A program made the translations under genes and the position numbers. The notes beneath the pieces were generated by a model that was not told where the DNA came from, ran no database searches, and saw only the letters and a program-made list of their open reading frames with translations. This document shows, one piece after another, positions 1 through 4,404 of a stretch of 5,835 bases of DNA. Positions within the stretch are counted from its first letter, which is position 1. Every line of letters starts with the position of its first letter. The stretch is taken from positions 1 to 5,835 of the forward strand of contig JAFGFV010000339.1 of NCBI GenBank assembly GCA_016930895.1, in the 5' to 3' direction. The stretch comes from Spirochaetales bacterium (GTDB lineage: Bacteria > Spirochaetota > Spirochaetia > SZUA-6 > DRHE01).

Positions 1-707
1 AACCAGCGCGAGGGTCCGCGAAACCGGCGCGAGGGTCCGCGAAACCGGCGCGAGGGTCCGCGAAACCGGCGCGAGGGTCCGCGAAACCGGCGCGAAAGTC
101 CGCGAAACCTGCCAAGAAGCCAGCAAAGAAGCCAGCGACCACCATGCCGAAAGCCCCTAAGGCCGCATCCCGCGTTCGCTCCAAGGTTGGTCGGTCCGGT
201 GCAGCCGCTGCGGCAACCGCCGGCCGGGAAGGCCGGCCGCAAACCGGCGCGGGCGGGAGACGTAAGTCCCCGCCGGTCAGGCCGCCGGTGGAGGCCTACC
301 GGGGCGCCAAACCGTACATCTTCGCCAGCTATTCCCACCAGAACATGCGGGAGGTCTTCTCGGTCATCAAGAAGCTCAGCGCCTGCCGCTTCCGCATCTG
401 GTACGACGAAGGCGTGGAGCCGGGCAACGAGTGGCCGGAGGATGTGGGCCGGGCGCTGCTCGGGTGCTCCCAGTTCATCGTGTTCATGAGCCGATCGGCT
501 GCAGATTCCCGCAACGTTCGCAACGAGATCAACCTGGCCACCGGGGACAACAAGAACGTGCTGGTGGTGTTCCTCGAGCCCACGGAGCTCTCCGAGGGGA
601 TGCGCCTGCAGATTGGTACGGTCCAGTTCCTCAACCGCTTCGAGATGACCGAGAGAGAGTTCCTGGACAAGCTCAAGAAGGTCCTGAGCGGCGACCTCAA
701 GAGCTGA
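1..707 (+). CDS. TIR-domain protein with basic heptapeptide-repeat N-terminal region (5' partial)
   Basis: This is the 3' part of a gene whose start lies off the window. The frame is open from base 3 to the TGA at 705-707, giving at least 234 residues. The first in-frame ATG is at 144, but it has no Shine-Dalgarno, and the codons before it form five PARGSAK-type repeats and a PAKKPAKKPA stretch, so translation most likely starts upstream. Counting from ATG 144, residues 1-55 are a low-complexity Lys/Arg/Ala/Pro linker. The TIR fold follows from about residue 57: strand A (YIFASYSHQN), a BB-loop-like stretch (IWYDEGVEPGNEW), a middle strand (FIVFMS), and SRNVRNEI, where Glu128 (codon 525-527) sits where catalytic TIR NADases carry Glu. 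TIR domains in bacteria often act as NAD-cleaving or signalling effectors in phage defence. That role is family knowledge and is not shown here. The Trp of the WxxxE motif is Asn124. No defence partner is visible, though one could lie upstream. Confidence 0.85.
   Translation, partial: PARGSAKPARGSAKPARGSAKPARGSAKPARKSAKPAKKPAKKPATTMPKAPKAASRVRSKVGRSGAAAAATAGREGRPQTGAGGRRKSPPVRPPVEAYRGAKPYIFASYSHQNMREVFSVIKKLSACRFRIWYDEGVEPGNEWPEDVGRALLGCSQFIVFMSRSAADSRNVRNEINLATGDNKNVLVVFLEPTELSEGMRLQIGTVQFLNRFEMTEREFLDKLKKVLSGDLKS
3..107 (+). repeat. 21-bp tandem repeat, five units, coding for PARGSAK
   Basis: Five head-to-tail 21-bp units start at 3, 24, 45, 66 and 87. Units 2 to 4 are identical at the base level. 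Unit 1 has CCA instead of CCG (silent), and unit 5 has AAG instead of GGG (Gly to Lys). The repeat length is a multiple of three and the frame is that of the downstream TIR domain, so the array encodes the heptapeptide PARGSAK four times and PARKSAK once, followed by PAKKPAKKPA. The near identity points to recent expansion. The array probably continues to the left of the window. Confidence 0.95.
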
Positions 708-728
708 GGGCGGATCGAGATCCAGAAC

Positions 729-734
729 GAGGAG
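729..734 (+). promoter_or_regulatory. Shine-Dalgarno of the MFS transporter gene
   Basis: GAGGAG lies 7 bases before the ATG at 742, in the 34-base gap after the TIR stop codon. It fixes the transporter start. No promoter-like hexamers are evident in this gap, so transcription probably comes from upstream. Confidence 0.75.
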
Positions 735-741
735 CGAGAGC

Positions 742-2019
742 ATGAACGACGATACGAAACGTTTTTCGGCCCCCAAGACCTTCCTCCTGGGATTCGGGTT
801 CCTGGGAGTATCGGTGGTTTGGGCGATGTACAACGCCTATGTGCCCATCTTCCTGAAGAGCACCTTCGAACTGCGTTCCTCCGTGATCGGCGGCATCATG
901 ACCATCGACAACATCTTTGCCATCGTCCTGCTGCCGTTCCTCGGGGCGCTCAGCGACCGGACCCGCACCCGCATGGGCAGGCGCCGGCCCTATATCTTGG
1001 TAGGGTCGATCCTGGCCCTGATCTTTTTCGTCCTGATCCCCTACACGAACCTGTACCAAGTCCTCGGGCTGATGATGCTGACCGTGATCCTGATGAACCT
1101 TTCGATGGCCCTGTTTCGCTCCCCGGTGATTGCCCTCATGCCCGACATCACACCGTCCAAGTTCCGCAGCCAAGCCAACGGGATCATCAACTTCATGGGA
1201 GGGCTCGGGGCGCTGCTGGTGTACTTCGGCGGGAAATCCCTGTACGACCGCAACATCGCCCTGCCGTTCGTGGTCGGGGGTCTGGTGATGTTCGGCGCCA
1301 GCATGATGGTGGTGCTGTTCATCCGGGAGCCGGAGGTCGTCGAGTCGTCGGAAGAAGGCCGACGGCTGTCCCTGGCCGCTTCTTTTCGCGAGCTCAGAGC
1401 CAACCTGAAGGACGTGTTCGCCGGCGAGAGGAGCCTCCTGTTCGTGCTGCTGTCGATCCTGTTCTGGTTCATCGGGTTCAACTCCATCGAGACCTTCTTC
1501 ACCAGCTACGCCCGCTTCCACCTGGACATCCCGGAGTCCACTGGAGCCATGATCCTGGGCTTTTTCTCGGTCACCTTCATGGTGATGTCCCTGGCCTCCG
1601 GGTTCCTCGGCAGCCGCTTCGGCCGGCGCAGGACGATCCGGGTCGGGATCGTGGTCCTGGTGGTGATCCTGATTGCCTCGCTGTTCCTGCGTTCCTTCTG
1701 GCCGCTGGCCGCCGTGTTCGTGGTCGGGGGCATCGGCTGGGCCCTGATCAACGTGAACTCTCTGCCCATGGTGGTGGACATGACCACTCTGGCCAAGGTA
1801 GGGGGATACACGGGCCTGTACTACTTCTTCTCCCAGGCGGCGAACATCATCGCCCCGCCGGCGGCCGGTGCCTTGATCGATGCCTTTGGGTACCCCGCGC
1901 TCATGGTGTTCGCCTCGGGGATGTTCCTGCTTGCCTTCGTGATGATGAGCTTCGTGCGCCGTGGGGAAGCCACGAACGCCGCCGACACGATCGGGTCCGC
2001 ACCGCCGAACACTCCGTAA
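742..2019 (+). CDS. MFS transporter, sugar:cation symporter type (GPH/SLC45-like)
   Basis: A complete 425-residue integral membrane protein, the usual length for the major facilitator superfamily. About twelve hydrophobic helices can be placed, roughly at residues 12-34, 45-70, 83-103, 108-130, 147-168, 174-194, 232-252, 267-289, 300-318, 322-343, 356-380 and 384-405, with a charged central loop near 195-230. The loop after helix 2 carries the MFS motif A variant LSDRTRTRMGRRRP, and a second Arg-rich copy (GSRFGRRR) follows helix 8. The stretch GWALINVNSLPMVVDM then GGYTGLYYFFSQAANI resembles bacterial relatives of SLC45/sucrose transporters. A glucanotransferase begins 7 bases downstream, which supports import of a maltooligosaccharide or other alpha-glucoside. 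The substrate is inferred and not proven. ATG 742 is well supported by GAGGAG at 729-734. Confidence 0.9.
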   Translation: MNDDTKRFSAPKTFLLGFGFLGVSVVWAMYNAYVPIFLKSTFELRSSVIGGIMTIDNIFAIVLLPFLGALSDRTRTRMGRRRPYILVGSILALIFFVLIPYTNLYQVLGLMMLTVILMNLSMALFRSPVIALMPDITPSKFRSQANGIINFMGGLGALLVYFGGKSLYDRNIALPFVVGGLVMFGASMMVVLFIREPEVVESSEEGRRLSLAASFRELRANLKDVFAGERSLLFVLLSILFWFIGFNSIETFFTSYARFHLDIPESTGAMILGFFSVTFMVMSLASGFLGSRFGRRRTIRVGIVVLVVILIASLFLRSFWPLAAVFVVGGIGWALINVNSLPMVVDMTTLAKVGGYTGLYYFFSQAANIIAPPAAGALIDAFGYPALMVFASGMFLLAFVMMSFVRRGEATNAADTIGSAPPNTP

Positions 2020-2026
2020 CGTTCCG

Positions 2027-3985
2027 GTGGACCGTTCCCTGCACCAGGCCATCTGCCAGGCCCTGGAGGCCCTCGGCAAACGCAAGCTGGTGCTGTCGAT
2101 CCACGACGCGAGCTTTCCCGGGAGCGAGGACGAAGACCTCGGACGGGGAACTCCGTACAGCAGGGGAGGGGGCCGGCTGCTGTCCTTCGCCCGGGCGCTG
2201 GGATTCACCGGACTGCAGCTGGGGCCGCCCGGGCAAACCAGCCGAGGAAACCCCTCGCCGTACGATGGTACCGTCTTCTCTCGAAACAGCCTGTCCATAG
2301 CCACGGCGGCACTGGCGCGGGAGCCGGAATGGGGGGGAATCCTGCGCGAGGAGGATCTGGATCAGGAGCTCGAGCGGGTAGCCAGCGGGGGCGTCGGGCA
2401 GGTACGGTACAGAGCCTTCTATGACGCGCAGCTGCGCCTCCTCGAACGGGCCTACCGGGGCTTCGCGGGGGCCGGCGCGTCCGGCTCGTCGGGGAGGACA
2501 GGCCTGCGGCGGCTGCGGCGTGAGCTCGCCGAGTTTCGCGGGCGGAGTTGGACATGGCTGGATCCGGACAGCCTCTACGAAGCCTTGATCGAGGAGCACG
2601 GCAGCGAGGATTGGAGGCAGTGGCCGGATGGCGCGCAGGGAGGATTGGACCAGCGCCTGTTCTCTCCAGCGGTCGGCGAGGAGTCGAGGGTGCGAGGGCG
2701 CCGGAAGAGCCTGCGCAGGCACCGGGCCGATCGGATAGCATTCTACACCTTCTGTCAATTCGTCGCCCACCGGCAGCACTCTGCGCTGCAGGCGGCAGCC
2801 CGGACCCTGGGCCTGGAGCTGCTCGCGGACCTGCAGATCGGGCTGTCGCTGCGAGACATGTGGGCCCACCGTTCCCTGTTCCTGCCCGGGTACGCCCTTG
2901 GAGCCCCGCCAAGCCGCACCAATCCTTCCGGGCAACCCTGGGGCTATCCGGTGTTCGACCCTCGCGGATACGGCGACGGCGCCGAAGGCCCCGTGGTCCG
3001 GTTCGTGCGCCGGCGGGTGGGAAAGCTCTTCGACGAGTACGACGGCCTGCGAATCGATCATCCTCAGGGTCTCGTCTGCCCTTGGGTGTACCGCCTCGAT
3101 GACCCGGATCCCATGCATGCAGTGCAGACCGGCGCCCGGTTGTTCTCGGCTCCCGACTTCCCGGACCATCCCCGCCTGGCTGCCTTCGCCATTCCTCGTG
3201 CGGATCAGCTGGCGTGCTCCGGGAGAGAGGACACCCGCTGCGTCTCGCGCCACGACGACGCGTGGGTCAGAAGGCTGGAGCCCGGGCAGGTCGAGCGCTA
3301 CGCCCGGCTGGTTTCGATCATCGTCGAGTCGGCACACGAGCACGGGCGGGCAAGCAGGCAGATCGCCTGCGAGATTCTGAGCACGCTGCCCTACCCTCTC
3401 GCGGGCGCAATTCAGCTGCACGGGCTGGGGCGTTTTCGAGTCACTCAGAAAGCGGATGTCACAGATTCCAGGGATGTGTACCGGAGCGACAACGCGGAGC
3501 CGTCGGACTGGATCATGGTGGGTACGCACGACACCCCTCCGATCTGGGCGTTGGTGGAGCGGTGGCTGCGCGAAGGCCGGGCGGAGGATCGCGCCGGCTA
3601 CCTGTCTCGACGGTTGGTGCCGGCGGGACAAGCTCGGGGGTATCGCCAGCAGCTGCTGGGGGACCCCGGACAGTTCGTACACGCGGAGCTCGCGGACATA
3701 CTGGCGAGTCGAGCGGAACAGGTCCTGGTCTTCTTCGCGGATTTGTTCGGGCTCCGGGAGACGTACAATACCCCGGGGAGCGTCGGCCCTCAGAATTGGG
3801 CCCTCAGGGTGCCTGCGGACTACGAAGGGAGCTACCCGCCGAGGGCTCGCCGTCTGCAGGCCCTGAACATCCCCTATGCCCTATCGCTCGCCCTGGCCAG
3901 CCCGGCGCGTGGCCTGTCTGCCCCCTGCGGGGCCCTGGCGGCCAGACTGCGAGCCGCGGCTTTCTCGCCGGATGCTCTGAGCTGA
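2027..3985 (+). CDS. malQ: 4-alpha-glucanotransferase, GH77 family, divergent (MalQ-like)
   Basis: This cytoplasmic enzyme would transfer alpha-1,4-glucan segments between maltooligosaccharides or glycogen-derived chains. With GTG at 2027 as start, the product has 652 residues. GH77 landmarks appear in order: an N-terminal strand (KLVLSIHDASFPG), LQLGPPG followed by NPSPYDGTVFSRN (counterpart of the SPYQ...FAGNP motif), WTWLDPDSLYEAL with WRQWP, D268LQIG, the GQPWGYPVFDP segment around W305, GLRIDHPQG with Asp344 as nucleophile, IACEIL with Glu449 as acid/base, GTHDTPPIW with Asp502 as transition-state stabiliser, and NTPG...QNW near the C-terminus. The catalytic triad is therefore complete. 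Start choice: the frame also opens at GTG 1961 inside the transporter gene, but 2027 gives a 7-base intergenic gap and a natural N-terminus. Neither start has a clear Shine-Dalgarno, so translational coupling to the transporter is likely. The spacing from nucleophile to acid/base is unusually long. Confidence 0.85.
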   Translation: MDRSLHQAICQALEALGKRKLVLSIHDASFPGSEDEDLGRGTPYSRGGGRLLSFARALGFTGLQLGPPGQTSRGNPSPYDGTVFSRNSLSIATAALAREPEWGGILREEDLDQELERVASGGVGQVRYRAFYDAQLRLLERAYRGFAGAGASGSSGRTGLRRLRRELAEFRGRSWTWLDPDSLYEALIEEHGSEDWRQWPDGAQGGLDQRLFSPAVGEESRVRGRRKSLRRHRADRIAFYTFCQFVAHRQHSALQAAARTLGLELLADLQIGLSLRDMWAHRSLFLPGYALGAPPSRTNPSGQPWGYPVFDPRGYGDGAEGPVVRFVRRRVGKLFDEYDGLRIDHPQGLVCPWVYRLDDPDPMHAVQTGARLFSAPDFPDHPRLAAFAIPRADQLACSGREDTRCVSRHDDAWVRRLEPGQVERYARLVSIIVESAHEHGRASRQIACEILSTLPYPLAGAIQLHGLGRFRVTQKADVTDSRDVYRSDNAEPSDWIMVGTHDTPPIWALVERWLREGRAEDRAGYLSRRLVPAGQARGYRQQLLGDPGQFVHAELADILASRAEQVLVFFADLFGLRETYNTPGSVGPQNWALRVPADYEGSYPPRARRLQALNIPYALSLALASPARGLSAPCGALAARLRAAAFSPDALS

Positions 3986-4027
3986 TTGCCGGGCGGCGCA
4001 GGGCGTTGGGGGGCTGGCTCTGGGGAG

Positions 4028-4063
4028 CTCGTGCCAAACGGCGGCGAGGAGCGATATTTTTTT
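4028..4063 (+). terminator. weak candidate terminator after the glucanotransferase gene
   Basis: An imperfect hairpin can be drawn from CTCG (4028-4031) with CGAG (4045-4048), plus CC (4034-4035) with GG (4043-4044). Eight bases later comes a run of seven T (4057-4063). The stem is short and bulged, and the gap to the T run is longer than normal for an intrinsic terminator. It is offered only because it is the only T run after the operon and stands just before the next promoter. Confidence 0.25.
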
Positions 4064-4076
4064 GTGCGGAAATTGT

Positions 4077-4105
4077 TTGTGAAAGCTCCGCTACTAGGCT
4101 ATAAT
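4077..4105 (+). promoter_or_regulatory. sigma-70-type promoter of the small zinc-ribbon gene
   Basis: The -35 element TTGTGA (4077-4082, four of six consensus bases) is followed by an exactly 17-base spacer and a perfect -10 TATAAT (4100-4105). Transcription should start near 4111-4113. It stands in an AT-rich island (T7, AAATTGTTTGTGAAA) that contrasts with the GC-rich surroundings. The predicted start site lies after the GTG at 4108, which rules that codon out as the translation start if the promoter is correct. Confidence 0.75.
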
Positions 4106-4128
4106 GGGTGGCAACATTTCCACGACTG

Positions 4129-4134
4129 GGAGGT
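4129..4134 (+). promoter_or_regulatory. Shine-Dalgarno of the small zinc-ribbon gene
   Basis: GGAGGT is a near-perfect anti-16S complement placed 6 bases before ATG 4141. It selects this ATG over the in-frame GTG at 4108. It is the best ribosome binding site in the window and suggests strong translation. Confidence 0.85.
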
Positions 4135-4140
4135 AAGGCG

Positions 4141-4299
4141 ATGGCCGACTACGTAGCGTATTGTGTCAAGTGCAAGGCCAAGCGTACGATGAAGGACGTG
4201 CAGGTCGTGACCAACGCTCAGGGCCGCCGGCAGGCCAAAGGGGTCTGCCCACAGTGCGGCACCAAGATGAACCTATTCCTGAAATCGGAAAAAAGCTGA
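4141..4299 (+). CDS. DUF5679-like small zinc-ribbon protein
   Basis: A complete 52-residue cytoplasmic protein. Two CxxC pairs, C8-V-K-C11 and C36-P-Q-C39, are 24 residues apart and would form a four-cysteine zinc ribbon. The pattern (AYCVKCKAKR, then GRRQAKGVCPQCGTKMN) matches what I recall of DUF5679 proteins, short zinc-ribbon proteins of unknown function seen mainly in Actinobacteria and Chloroflexi. Lys and Arg are abundant and acidic residues few, so nucleic acid or ribosome contact is possible, but that is inference. It is monocistronic: it has its own strong promoter and Shine-Dalgarno, and a hairpin follows before a convergent gene. High, constitutive expression is the natural reading. 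Confidence 0.85.
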   Translation: MADYVAYCVKCKAKRTMKDVQVVTNAQGRRQAKGVCPQCGTKMNLFLKSEKS

Positions 4300-4317
4300 C
4301 GTACGGTATCCTTCACG

Positions 4318-4362
4318 CCGCCCGTCGGGGAGGTCGATCCCCCGCCTCCCCGGCCAGGGCGG
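4318..4362. terminator. GC-rich hairpin between convergent genes, candidate bidirectional terminator
   Basis: The inner stem is 8 bp: CGGGGAGG (4326-4333) with CCTCCCCG (4345-4352), around an 11-base loop. The outer stem is 6 bp: CCGCCC (4318-4323) with GGGCGG (4357-4362), separated from the inner stem by a small internal loop (GT opposite GCCA). It lies 18 bases after the zinc-ribbon stop codon and 42 bases beyond the stop of the amidohydrolase on the other strand. No T run follows on either strand, so it is not a classical intrinsic terminator. It may block or pause polymerase or stabilise both 3' ends. Confidence 0.5.
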
Positions 4363-4404
4363 GTTAGCATCCGAAGCTCGGCGCAAGCACACACCAAACA
4401 GAGC

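Noticed and set aside
3..107. Possible CRISPR array or intergenic regulatory iterons
   Set aside because: The 21-bp units are directly adjacent with no spacers, and they encode a regular heptapeptide in frame with the TIR domain.
144..146. ATG 144 as the true start of the TIR gene
   Set aside because: It has no Shine-Dalgarno and the same frame is open and clearly protein-like (repeats, PAKKPAKKPA) all the way to the window edge.
1961..2026. GTG 1961 as the start of the glucanotransferase
   Set aside because: It would overlap the transporter by 59 bases, has no ribosome binding site, and adds a Pro/Arg-rich leader not expected in GH77.
819..2300. Plus-strand open frame (493 codons) overlapping the transporter in another frame
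   Set aside because: It has a biased Arg/His/Pro composition with no hydrophobic segments, whereas the overlapping transporter frame has twelve helices and MFS motif A.
697..2304. Long minus-strand open frame (535 codons) opposite the transporter gene
   Set aside because: It mirrors the transporter's codons and reads as a His/Gln/Asp/Gly-rich low-complexity product, typical of an antisense shadow in GC-rich DNA.
1901..3682. Long minus-strand open frame (593 codons) opposite the glucanotransferase
   Set aside because: The plus strand has a complete GH77 catalytic signature. The antisense product is Arg/Pro/Gln-rich with no recognisable motif.
4108..4140. GTG 4108 as the start of the zinc-ribbon protein
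   Set aside because: It lies directly after the -10 element, before the expected transcription start, and a strong GGAGGT points to ATG 4141.
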